Source of the DNA: Sphingobacterium oryzagri
Lineage (GTDB): Bacteria > Bacteroidota > Bacteroidia > Sphingobacteriales > Sphingobacteriaceae
Direction: 5' to 3'
Assembly: GCF_028736175.1 (NCBI RefSeq)
Contig: NZ_CP117880.1
Location: 5,084,001-5,148,000 of the forward strand
Length of the DNA stretch: 64,000 bases
Below are positions 1 through 7,643 of the stretch, piece by piece. The position numbers and the translations under genes are program-made. The notes beneath the pieces were generated by a model, which saw only the letters and a list, made by a program, of their open reading frames with translations, was not told the DNA's origin and did not search any database. Within the stretch, counting starts at the first letter, position 1. Every line of letters starts with the position of its first letter.

Positions 1-137
1 GAAGGGTCACACTGACGACCAACCGAAATTTCTTTCTGCTGGCAATCCACGGTAATCCGCAGGTAGATCGGCTTTGGGCCACTTTTGTAATTTTTTGGCT
101 TCTTAAGGAAGAAGGACAGGGAATAATTTGTACTCAT
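1..137 (-). CDS. Tyrosine recombinase/integrase, N-terminal part (runs off the window)
   Basis: The first 45 codons of a gene that continues past the left edge are visible. The protein begins MSTNYSLSFFLKKPKNYKSG and includes KPIYLRITVD and EISVGRQCDP. This matches the arm-type DNA-binding N-terminus of Bacteroidota tyrosine recombinases that integrate mobile elements. The catalytic domain (Arg...His-x-x-Arg...Tyr) lies outside the window and cannot be checked. A good promoter lies just upstream, and the 3' end of a tRNA-Glu gene faces the start at a distance of about 245 bp. That is the usual layout for the integrase end of an element inserted at a tRNA gene. The family is clear; function as an active integrase is inferred. 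Confidence 0.82.
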   Translation of the reverse strand, partial: MSTNYSLSFFLKKPKNYKSGPKPIYLRITVDCQQKEISVGRQCDP

Positions 138-159
138 GATACATCATTAAAAAGTTAAA

Positions 160-190
160 CAAAATTAGCCATGCAACTAAAATCTGTCAA
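160..190 (-). promoter_or_regulatory. Bacteroidota-type promoter for the integrase
   Basis: Read on the minus strand, TTG (188-190) is followed after 20 nt by TAATTTTG (160-167). This matches the Bacteroidota primary sigma factor consensus (TTTG or TTG, 19-21 nt, TAnnTTTG). The start codon at 137 lies 22 nt beyond the -7 box, so a short leader is expected. Confidence 0.65.
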
Positions 191-327
191 GACGTCTAAA
201 TCCGAAACATGTTCGATACCAGAAACTTACGATCCTGTATCGCGTCAGTACTCCCCAAAACAATGACGCCACAAATGACGCGCTTTTTCTTTGGGAATTT
301 TTGAAAAAACCGATTCTCCGTAAAAAC

Positions 328-364
328 ACAAAAGCCTGCAAACAACACGTTTGCAGGCTTTTGT
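328..364 (-). terminator. Intrinsic terminator downstream of tRNA-Glu
   Basis: A perfect 16-bp inverted repeat (328-343 and 349-364) with a 5-nt loop is followed, on the minus strand, by GTGTTTTTAC. It sits 19 bp past the 3' end of the tRNA gene and would end the tRNA transcript. It also separates that transcript from the integrase. Confidence 0.8.
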
Positions 365-382
365 AAGTTTTGACTTCAAGTC

Positions 383-457
383 TGGTAGCCCGTAGGGGAA
401 TCGAACCCCTGTTTCAAGAATGAAAATCTTGCGTCCTAACCCCTAGACGAACGGGCC
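383..457 (-). tRNA. tRNA-Glu (anticodon TTC)
   Basis: A full cloverleaf can be folded on the minus strand. The acceptor stem is GGCCCGT/ACGGGCT, closing with a G-U pair. The D-arm stem is GTCT/GGAC, the anticodon stem CAAGA/TCTTG with loop TTTTCAT, and the T arm is AGGGG-TTCGATT-CCCCT. The discriminator base is A and the CCA end is encoded. The anticodon TTC reads Glu codons. The 3' half is a plausible attachment site for the neighbouring integrase. Confidence 0.96.
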
Positions 458-512
458 ATTTCCTTTTTGGTGATGCAAATATAAGCGCTCTTTTTGTATC
501 TCCAAAATAATT

Positions 513-540
513 TTTCAGCCTATTTTATAATAGGCTGAAA
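513..540 (-). terminator. Hairpin terminator downstream of purD
   Basis: A perfect 12-bp stem (513-524 and 529-540) with loop TTAT lies 16 bp beyond the purD stop codon. On the minus strand it is followed by an A/T-rich stretch ending in TTATTTTGG. It separates purD from tRNA-Glu. Confidence 0.65.
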
Positions 541-556
541 TTGAAAACATTATTTT

Positions 557-1831
557 TTAAATCAAATCAAAACCAATATCCCGACGGAAATATTTGCGTT
601 CGAAAAAGATACGACCAGCATCCGCCGTAGCCTGCTGAAGTGCATCAAACAGGTTATCTTGCATAGTGGTAACCGCTAAAACACGACCACCAGCTGTCAA
701 CACTTTACCGTCCAGCATTTTCGTGCCCGCATGAAATACAATCGAATCTTCAACATTCTCTATATTCGAAATCTCCTTGCCCGATTCATAATCACCAGGA
801 TAACCACCCGATACCAACATCACCGTAACCGCCGTCTTCGGGCTAACAGTAAACGAGCGCTCGTGCAAATCTCCCTGCGCCACACCTTCCAGCAAATCCA
901 CTAAATCCGACTCGATACGCGGCAGCACAGACTCCGTTTCCGGATCACCCATCCGCACGTTGTATTCAATAACAAAAGGCTCACCATCCACATTCATCAA
1001 GCCGATAAAAATAAAACCCTTATATGGAATATTGTCTTTTTTAAGTCCTTCTACCGTCGGTTTGATAATACGTTCTTCTACTTTATTTAAGAACGTCTCG
1101 TCAGCAAACGGAACCGGAGAAATCGACCCCATACCGCCTGTATTCAGTCCGGTATCTGCTTCGCCAATACGTTTATAATCTTTTGCCGAAGGCAACACTT
1201 TATACGAATTTCCATCAGTTAACACGAAAACCGATAATTCAATGCCTTTCAAAAATTCCTCAATCACCACAACCGAACTGGCATCGCCAAACTTAGCATC
1301 AGCAATCATCGCTTTCAGTTCCGCTTTAGCATCCTCCAGTGTCTCGCAGATCAGCACGCCTTTGCCTGCCGCCAAACCATCTGCCTTCAAAACAATCGGT
1401 AATTTTTGGGTTTCCAAATAAGCTAACCCATCTTCCAAATTCGTTTTATCAAAAGATTTGTAAGCTGCTGTCGGAACGCCATGACGAAACATAAACTCTT
1501 TGGAGAAATCTTTCGACCCCTCTAATTGCGCGCCTTCTTTTTGCGGTCCGACAACCGGAATATGCTTCAAATCGTCGCGATCCAGAAAATAATCATGAAT
1601 ACCTTTCACCAAAGGTTCTTCTGGTCCTACCAATAGCAAATCGATAGCGTTAGCCAATGCAAAAGCCGCTATTCCTTCAAAATCCGTCACTTTTAAATCC
1701 ACATTTTTACCATATTGGCCAGTTCCCGCATTACCTGGCGCAATAAACAACTGGTTCAACCGTGGACTTTTTGATAATTTATATGCAAAGGCAGACTCTC
1801 TCCCGCCCGAACCGATAATTAAAATGTTCAT
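557..1831 (-). CDS. purD: Phosphoribosylamine--glycine ligase (GAR synthetase)
   Basis: This 424-residue ATP-grasp ligase joins glycine to 5-phosphoribosylamine, the second step of de novo purine synthesis in the cytosol. The N-terminus MNILIIGSGGRESAFAYKL is the typical PurD opening. Also visible are the ATP-grasp segment VLKADGLAAGKGV, the loop GLNTGGMGSISP and the metal-binding EYNVRMGDPETE. The ATG at 1831 is preferred over an upstream in-frame start at 1858, because the conserved family sequence begins there. The gene stands alone, divergent from the next gene and ending in a hairpin. Confidence 0.97.
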   Translation of the reverse strand: MNILIIGSGGRESAFAYKLSKSPRLNQLFIAPGNAGTGQYGKNVDLKVTDFEGIAAFALANAIDLLLVGPEEPLVKGIHDYFLDRDDLKHIPVVGPQKEGAQLEGSKDFSKEFMFRHGVPTAAYKSFDKTNLEDGLAYLETQKLPIVLKADGLAAGKGVLICETLEDAKAELKAMIADAKFGDASSVVVIEEFLKGIELSVFVLTDGNSYKVLPSAKDYKRIGEADTGLNTGGMGSISPVPFADETFLNKVEERIIKPTVEGLKKDNIPYKGFIFIGLMNVDGEPFVIEYNVRMGDPETESVLPRIESDLVDLLEGVAQGDLHERSFTVSPKTAVTVMLVSGGYPGDYESGKEISNIENVEDSIVFHAGTKMLDGKVLTAGGRVLAVTTMQDNLFDALQQATADAGRIFFERKYFRRDIGFDLI

Positions 1832-1920
1832 AGCGACAAAGATACCGATGTAAATCAATAATCTAAAAAATTAATGGCGCGTACTTATTTTTTTGTAAAT
1901 TCAATAAATATTTGACCTTT

Positions 1921-4569
1921 ATGATCGCCAAACGACTCTTATTATTTGCCGTTTTGTCCTTGATTTTCAGCGCTACGCGTGCGCAGGATATTCAAACCTT
2001 ACTCGGAAAGATAAATGCCTATCATGATGCTAGACCGATTGAAAAAATATACCTTCAGCTCGATAAGCAACACTATACTGCCGGTGAAACAATCTGGTTT
2101 AAAGCCTATTCCGTTATCAACGTCGAAAATCTATTATCTAATCTCAGTCAAACCGCCTACGTCGATCTTATTGATCCAAAAGACCGCGTATTAAACAAAT
2201 TAAGAATTCCTGTCGTAAGCGGTATCGGCCTTGGCGATATTACGCTGACAGACACACTGATTGAAGGCACATATCACCTGCGCGCCTACAGTAACTGGAT
2301 GCGAAACGATAGTGCCAGCTACTTTTACAGCCAAAATATCGAAATCAGCAACGGGCGAGTGGATAATGTACTTACCCGATCAGGCATGGAAGGTGAAAAT
2401 TACCGCGTGCAGCTGCAGGACTTACAAGAGAATCCAATTGCAGACGTTAACGTACGCTACGAGATCAGTAAAGAGGCCAAAAGCTTGAAAAGAGGACGGG
2501 TTAAAACCGCTGTGGATGGAAAATTAGACATTCCCTTTCGTGCCGAATATGGCGATGCGAAACTTATCATCGCATTCGAAAATAAAGAGCAAGCGCCCAT
2601 AGAAAAGATTTTTAAATTGCCAAAAGCAGCAGCGGAAAATAGCATACAGCTGTTTGCCGAGGGCGGATCGCTGCTGGCAGGCACACTAAACAAAATAGCG
2701 GCAAAAGCGCTTCGTCCGAATGGACTCGGCATAGCCGCAAAAACGTACATTATTACCGCGCAGGGAGATACCGCAGCGATTATCGTAACCAACAGTTTGG
2801 GCATGGGCGCCAGCCCAATTTTCATAGAGGCGGGCACGGCATTTCGCGCGGTTACGCAGTTTGAAGATGGCAGTGTAAAAGAATCTGCTCTACCTGAAAT
2901 AGCCACATCCGGATACGGTATCCAAGTTAACAATGGAAACGCCGCTAAACTTTTCGCACAACTGAACATCAGCGCTGACCAGCAAGACGGCGGCGAGCTT
3001 TACTTTGTAATACAATACCTGGGCCGCCCCTATTACGTATCGAAACAACTCGCCAACAAAAGCGAACTTATTTTTTCGGTCGCAAAAGACGAACTTCCAA
3101 ACGGTGTATTAACCATCAGCATATTGAATGGCAAGCTGCAACCGATTATGGAACGGCCTGTTTTTATTTCTAAAACGACAAGCTACCTGCCCCTAAAGAC
3201 GGCGCTGAGTACACCAGCTACAGGCACGCGTCAGCAGGTGACGGTATCTCTGGAGACAGGCGACAGCAATGATAGCGTCCGCCACGCCCTGCTTTCCGCA
3301 GCTGTAATCAATACCGCGAAAGTAAATGAAGCTACTGCAGGCGCGGGCAATATCCTGTCTAATCTCTTGCTGAGTGCAGATATTAAAGGCTTTATCGAAA
3401 CGCCAGGGTATTATTTTCAAGAAGATGTTAAAATCAACGAAATCGATAATTTATTGCTAACACAAGGTTGGCGAAAAATGGATTGGATAACCGCAGATAC
3501 AGTTCGTTCGGAACCGTCATTTTTACCAGAAAAAGGAATCTCTATTCGTGGCCAAGCCCGAAAATTGGGCAGAAAAGCACCCGCCTCAGGTGCCGCTATC
3601 ACCTTAGTGTCGACCAAAAGTTTTATGGATTTTATAGACACCGTGGCCAATGAAAATGGTGATTTTGTATTCGAAGACCTCGTCTTTCCAGACAGCATCA
3701 AGTTCTTGATTACGGCTAAAAATGAAAAGGGCAAAAACAACATCGACATTATTGTGCCGCCCTATGTACCGCCAACCATCGGTTTCAACAAAAACGCCGC
3801 TGCGGAGAAGAATGACATCAACAGCTTACTGCGAGAGGAGCTCGTAGCGAGCAAGCAATATTTTGCCGGACTGGAATCACAAGGGTTGATGGAGAAAACG
3901 ATCGCCATTCAAGAGGTGGTTGTCACCGCGCGTAGTCCTGCAAAAAAAGCGTCGGAAAACTCCGCAAACCTTAACGGCCCGGGCAACGCCGACCAGATAA
4001 TCTCGGCAGAAGATCTCGAAACTTGTCCTACGTTAGAAATGTGTCTTAACGGCCGGTTGCTGGGCGTTATATTTCGCGGCGGGAGACCGTATAGCACTCG
4101 AGGTGGCGGAGAAATGCAGGTGGTGCTGGATGGAATGTATATCGAGGGCGACCAGCTTTCGATGATCAGCCCAATGGATATTCAGAGCGTCGAAGTTCTC
4201 CGAAACATAAATTACACAGCCATATACGGAAGTTTCGGCACCAATGGACTGCTCATTATTAGCACGAAAACAGGAAAAGATGCCCTCCGCAACTACGTCC
4301 CTAAAGGTATTGTAACGATACAACCCATGGGCTATCATCTCAACAAAACCTTTTACAAGCCAACTTATGAAGTGGATTCGGAAACCAAGTTAAACCAAGA
4401 TTTTAGAAGTACAATCCACTGGGAGCCAAACATAGTTACCGATGTGCAGGGAAAAGCAACATTTGATTTTTACACATCAGACGAAAAAGGCACCTACCTC
4501 ATCACAATAGAAGGTGTCGATTTAACGGGACGAATAGTGCGCAAAACGATTGATTTAAAAGTGGAGTAA
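1921..4569 (+). CDS. Exported macroglobulin-like protein with TonB plug domain but no barrel
   Basis: This 882-residue protein has an N-terminal signal peptide (KRLLLFAVLSLIFS, then TRAQ). At about residues 39-150 is an alpha-2-macroglobulin MG2-like domain (EKIYLQLDKQHYTAGETIWF). A carboxypeptidase-regulatory-like beta-sandwich begins at about 540 (ISIRGQARK). A TonB-receptor plug domain lies at about 695-785 (AEDLETC, VVLDGMYI, GTNGLLIIST), and a last macroglobulin-like segment at 828-882. No outer-membrane barrel follows the plug, so it is not a complete receptor. Such architectures are common in Sphingobacteria and their role is unknown; a cell-envelope location is inferred. The ATG at 1921 is chosen over TTG at 1912 because it places the signal peptide at the terminus. 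Confidence 0.85.
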   Translation: MIAKRLLLFAVLSLIFSATRAQDIQTLLGKINAYHDARPIEKIYLQLDKQHYTAGETIWFKAYSVINVENLLSNLSQTAYVDLIDPKDRVLNKLRIPVVSGIGLGDITLTDTLIEGTYHLRAYSNWMRNDSASYFYSQNIEISNGRVDNVLTRSGMEGENYRVQLQDLQENPIADVNVRYEISKEAKSLKRGRVKTAVDGKLDIPFRAEYGDAKLIIAFENKEQAPIEKIFKLPKAAAENSIQLFAEGGSLLAGTLNKIAAKALRPNGLGIAAKTYIITAQGDTAAIIVTNSLGMGASPIFIEAGTAFRAVTQFEDGSVKESALPEIATSGYGIQVNNGNAAKLFAQLNISADQQDGGELYFVIQYLGRPYYVSKQLANKSELIFSVAKDELPNGVLTISILNGKLQPIMERPVFISKTTSYLPLKTALSTPATGTRQQVTVSLETGDSNDSVRHALLSAAVINTAKVNEATAGAGNILSNLLLSADIKGFIETPGYYFQEDVKINEIDNLLLTQGWRKMDWITADTVRSEPSFLPEKGISIRGQARKLGRKAPASGAAITLVSTKSFMDFIDTVANENGDFVFEDLVFPDSIKFLITAKNEKGKNNIDIIVPPYVPPTIGFNKNAAAEKNDINSLLREELVASKQYFAGLESQGLMEKTIAIQEVVVTARSPAKKASENSANLNGPGNADQIISAEDLETCPTLEMCLNGRLLGVIFRGGRPYSTRGGGEMQVVLDGMYIEGDQLSMISPMDIQSVEVLRNINYTAIYGSFGTNGLLIISTKTGKDALRNYVPKGIVTIQPMGYHLNKTFYKPTYEVDSETKLNQDFRSTIHWEPNIVTDVQGKATFDFYTSDEKGTYLITIEGVDLTGRIVRKTIDLKVE

Positions 4570-4591
4570 CAGCGGTATACAAAAAATTAGC

Positions 4592-4629
4592 CCTTTGCGG
4601 CGCGGACGATATCGTCCGCTCCGCAAAGG
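4592..4629. terminator. Bidirectional hairpin between convergent genes
   Basis: Outer arms CCTTTGCGG (4592-4600) and CCGCAAAGG (4621-4629) enclose an inner perfect palindrome, CGGACGATATCGTCCG. The structure lies between the convergent plug-domain gene and exbD and can serve both. Confidence 0.65.
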
Positions 4630-4638
4630 CTCCTTGCA

Positions 4639-5169
4639 CTACAACATCTTTTTTTCTAAATCACTGATTTTTGTAATCATAAAGCGTGCGACAGCAGCGC
4701 GTTGCACCGCATCCAATGCATCTACCAGATTGCGCGTTACGGAGGCCGGACTTGGCTTGATCAAAACGATCATATCCTGCCCGCCACTCGCCTGCTTGAT
4801 CTCGGCTTTCATTTTCGCTAGCAGCTCGCCCAAGCCTAACTTTCCATAATGCACTTTTTGCGGATTCGTTTTGGGCGACTCTGCACTGCCGCGGTAATAA
4901 GTCAATTCATTATTATCTCCTAGGAGAAGATTTAATGTGCGGTCTTCGCTTAATAAAATAGGCGTCGATATCGGACCTGTTTTGTCGGGCATCGCTACAT
5001 CCAGCTTGTTTGGGGTGTTCAGCGAAGTGGTTAACATAAAAAACGTAATCAATAAGAAAGCAAGATCGACCATTGCCGTCAAATCTACCTTCGGCATCGG
5101 CCGGTTACGTAGACTGCTACGCTCCTTTTTCCCTTTACTGCTGTTGTTGTTTGCTAATTCGGCCATCAT
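4639..5169 (-). CDS. exbD: ExbD/TolR-type biopolymer transport protein
   Basis: This 176-residue inner-membrane protein has the ExbD layout. It has a short basic cytoplasmic tail, one transmembrane helix at about residues 29-48 (DLTAMVDLAFLLITFFML) and a periplasmic domain. Asp35 in the helix corresponds to the proton-relay Asp of the ExbB/ExbD/TonB motor that energises outer-membrane uptake. No exbB or tonB is adjacent, so the gene is an orphan here. The neighbouring plug-domain protein is a suggestive but unproven partner. An AGGAA ribosome-binding site stands just before the first of two consecutive ATG codons (5169, 5166). Confidence 0.9.
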   Translation of the reverse strand: MMAELANNNSSKGKKERSSLRNRPMPKVDLTAMVDLAFLLITFFMLTTSLNTPNKLDVAMPDKTGPISTPILLSEDRTLNLLLGDNNELTYYRGSAESPKTNPQKVHYGKLGLGELLAKMKAEIKQASGGQDMIVLIKPSPASVTRNLVDALDAVQRAAVARFMITKISDLEKKML

Positions 5170-5255
5170 GTTCCTGTTAAAATGTAAAACCTTTGGTTAA
5201 TTATAATCTTGATGATTTTTTCCGTATTTTTCCATAAACTAGTATAAAAGTGATT

Positions 5256-6026
5256 ATGGGGGAATTCATCAAAACACAAACCGTCGATCAAATAACCTAT
5301 ATCGGGTTGGATCGCGGAAAATCCAATGCCATGCATCTGGAGATGATCCAGGAGTTGCATGATGAACTGATTCGTGCGAAAGAAAGTTCCACCGTTGAGG
5401 CGGTGATTTTGCACGGCAAAGAAGGGTATTTCTCTTCAGGCTTAGACTTGATTACACTATATGGCTACGACGAACAGCATATGCAAACTTTTTGGGAAGC
5501 CTTTATCGATCTTATTCATACGCTGGCTTCGCTTCCAAAACCGGTTATCGCATCGATCACCGGTCACAGCCCTGCCGGCGGTTGCGTGCTCGCCTTGTGC
5601 TGCGACTATCGCTTCATGGCTGAAGGTGAATACATCATCGGATTAAACGAAGTTCCTGTAGGTATTGTCGTGCCATCAAGCATCTTTGACTTATACAGCT
5701 TCTGGATCGGTGGGCCGCAAGCTTACCGAAATTTGCTGGAAGGCAAATTACTGTCACCGGCAGATGCAAAAAGCATCGGCTTGGTAGACGAAGTCGTACC
5801 CGCAGACCGTATACAGACATTAGCCACACGAAAAGCAAAAAGCTGGATGCAATTTGATCGACATGCCTGGGGCGCAACCAAACTTAACTTACGGCAGGAA
5901 CTCCTGCGCAAGGTCAAAGACAACAAAACCGCAGCGATAGAGCAGGTATTGGCACAGTGGTGGCGACCTTCTACCCGACAGCTATTAAAAACAATAATAG
6001 AAAATCTCACAAAAAAGAAAGACTAA
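5256..6026 (+). CDS. Enoyl-CoA hydratase/isomerase family, Delta3,Delta2-enoyl-CoA isomerase type
   Basis: This 256-residue crotonase-fold protein has oxyanion-hole segments SSGLDL and GHSPAGGCVLALCCDYR. YIIGLNEVPVGIVVP carries Glu132 at the position of the single catalytic Glu of mitochondrial enoyl-CoA isomerase (ECI1). A late GLVDEVVP motif is also present. That pattern fits shifting a cis-3 or trans-3 double bond to trans-2 better than hydration. The next gene, 3 bp downstream, is a dienoyl-CoA reductase homologue, which supports a role in unsaturated fatty-acid beta-oxidation. ATG 5256 is preferred over GTG 5250. The family is certain; the exact reaction is inferred from recalled similarity. 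Confidence 0.85.
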   Translation: MGEFIKTQTVDQITYIGLDRGKSNAMHLEMIQELHDELIRAKESSTVEAVILHGKEGYFSSGLDLITLYGYDEQHMQTFWEAFIDLIHTLASLPKPVIASITGHSPAGGCVLALCCDYRFMAEGEYIIGLNEVPVGIVVPSSIFDLYSFWIGGPQAYRNLLEGKLLSPADAKSIGLVDEVVPADRIQTLATRKAKSWMQFDRHAWGATKLNLRQELLRKVKDNKTAAIEQVLAQWWRPSTRQLLKTIIENLTKKKD

Positions 6027-6029
6027 GCT

Positions 6030-6902
6030 ATGGTACAAGGAGCATTAAAAGCCGACGCTTTACAAGGTAAAACAGTAGTCGTGACAGGTGGTGGAACCGG
6101 CTTGGGAAAAGCCATGGCGCATTATTTTTCAGAGCTAGGCGCCAACTTGATCATCAGCAGCCGAAAGCTGGACGTGCTGCAAGCAACGGCAAAAGAAATA
6201 AACGACGCAACGGGCAATCCGGTAGAAGCTATTGCCTGCGACATACGTGATATTGCACAGGTGGAAGAGCTACTTGCCAAAAGTGAAGCCGCTTTTGGTC
6301 GGGTGGATATGTTGCTCAACAACGCTGCGGGCAATTTTATTTCGCCCACAGAACGGCTTTCCGCGAATGCCTTTTCTACGGTAATCGATATTGTATTAAA
6401 GGGCACAGTCAATTGTACGCTGACTTTCGGAAAAAATTGGATAACTAAAAAACAGCAAGCCTCAGTATTGAATATAGTCACTACATATGCATTTACAGGA
6501 TCAGGTTTTGTCGTGCCATCGGCTGTGGCCAAGGCTGGCGTACTGGCCATGACGCGATCGCTGGCGGCAGAATGGGGAAAATATGGCATCCGAAATAACG
6601 CTATTGCGCCAGGACCATTTCCGACCAAAGGTGCCTGGGACAGGTTGCTGCCCGGCGAACTTTTGGAAAAATTTGATTTTAAAAATAAGGTGCCGCTAAA
6701 AAGAGTTGGCGAGCACCAGGAATTGGCAAATTTGGCTGCATTCTTGCTATCTGATTTTGCCGGATTTATCAATGGTGAAGTTGTCACAATCGATGGTGGC
6801 GAGTGGCTGCAAGGTGCCGGCGAATTTAATAACTTGGAAGCCATTCCGTCGGAAATGTGGGATGTGATCGAAGAAACAATTCGAAAAAATAATAAATCAT
6901 GA
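6030..6902 (+). CDS. SDR oxidoreductase, 2,4-dienoyl-CoA reductase type
   Basis: This 290-residue short-chain dehydrogenase has the NADP-binding motif VVVTGGGTGLGKAM near residues 17-30 and NNAAGNF near 97. The active-site stretch TGSGFVVPSAVAKAGV precedes RSLAAEWGKYGIRNNA. These stretches, GEFNNL and the Trp-Asp-Ile near the end all resemble mitochondrial 2,4-dienoyl-CoA reductase (DECR1), more closely than a generic SDR would. The reaction would be NADPH-dependent reduction of 2,4-dienoyl-CoA to a 3-enoyl-CoA, the substrate of the isomerase encoded immediately upstream. The ATG overlaps nothing; the stop overlaps the next gene by 4 bp (ATGA). The genes are probably one operon. Confidence 0.87.
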   Translation: MVQGALKADALQGKTVVVTGGGTGLGKAMAHYFSELGANLIISSRKLDVLQATAKEINDATGNPVEAIACDIRDIAQVEELLAKSEAAFGRVDMLLNNAAGNFISPTERLSANAFSTVIDIVLKGTVNCTLTFGKNWITKKQQASVLNIVTTYAFTGSGFVVPSAVAKAGVLAMTRSLAAEWGKYGIRNNAIAPGPFPTKGAWDRLLPGELLEKFDFKNKVPLKRVGEHQELANLAAFLLSDFAGFINGEVVTIDGGEWLQGAGEFNNLEAIPSEMWDVIEETIRKNNKS

Positions 6903-7531
6903 GAAAATTAATACTGGCTTTTAGCTGCCTGACGGTTGTTGCCTTGTTAATGACCTCTTGCAACTCGTGCAACAGGGAGACAACAACGACAAAAGACTCG
7001 GTAACCGTCGTACCAACGCCCGACGAGACGCAGGCTATCACCGAGGTCGTCACGCGCTTTGCTCGTGCATATATCAGCCAGGACAACGAAAAAGCCAATG
7101 CTTTGATACACCCCGATTTGGGGCTTTACATTATCTACCGTCCTGGTGCAATGGATGCCTATGAGCGCGTAGATAGTATCGATTTTAAAAAGCCCGTTCC
7201 TGAACATTTTCCGTATACCCAGTTTGAAAACGACTATGTGCTTGCCTTCGAAAAAATTCCAACCTACGACTGTGGAGGTGAGAAATGGGATAAATTAGGC
7301 TTTATCTGCGATACCACCGTGCAGGCTAACCAGCTTACGCATATCGCCAAATTTAAACAAGAATTTAAAGAGATAGATGCAGCCGCTGTACAGCAAATTG
7401 CCGAGCTGGAAAAAGACAGCTACCGTGTGGTGCTAACAAAAGCAGAAAACCTTATTTTTCACGTGAAAAAATACCAGGGCGCTTGGTACGTGTTGGTACT
7501 AGACCGTGCATACGGCTGGTGCGATGCCTAG
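6899..7531 (+). CDS. Putative lipoprotein of unknown function
   Basis: This 210-residue protein has a signal peptide ending in a lipobox (LLMTSC, Cys21), followed by a Thr-rich linker. The rest forms a compact domain with alternating acidic and aromatic stretches and three further Cys residues. I do not recognise a family. It is translationally coupled to the upstream reductase (ATGA overlap), which need not mean a shared function. A periplasm-facing lipid-anchored location is predicted from the sequence. Confidence 0.75.
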   Translation: MRKLILAFSCLTVVALLMTSCNSCNRETTTTKDSVTVVPTPDETQAITEVVTRFARAYISQDNEKANALIHPDLGLYIIYRPGAMDAYERVDSIDFKKPVPEHFPYTQFENDYVLAFEKIPTYDCGGEKWDKLGFICDTTVQANQLTHIAKFKQEFKEIDAAAVQQIAELEKDSYRVVLTKAENLIFHVKKYQGAWYVLVLDRAYGWCDA

Positions 7532-7643
7532 TGAAAACCGGCTGTAAAAATGATTTTGCGCACATCCATCCGTAAATTAATATCCGTACAAGCAATAGGT
7601 ACGTAGAAACCACTATATTTAGACAAAAAAAGATAAATAAATA

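Noticed and set aside
2457..2969. Long open frame opposite the plug-domain gene
   Set aside because: It mirrors the coding gene on the other strand and has no ribosome-binding context or recognisable domain.
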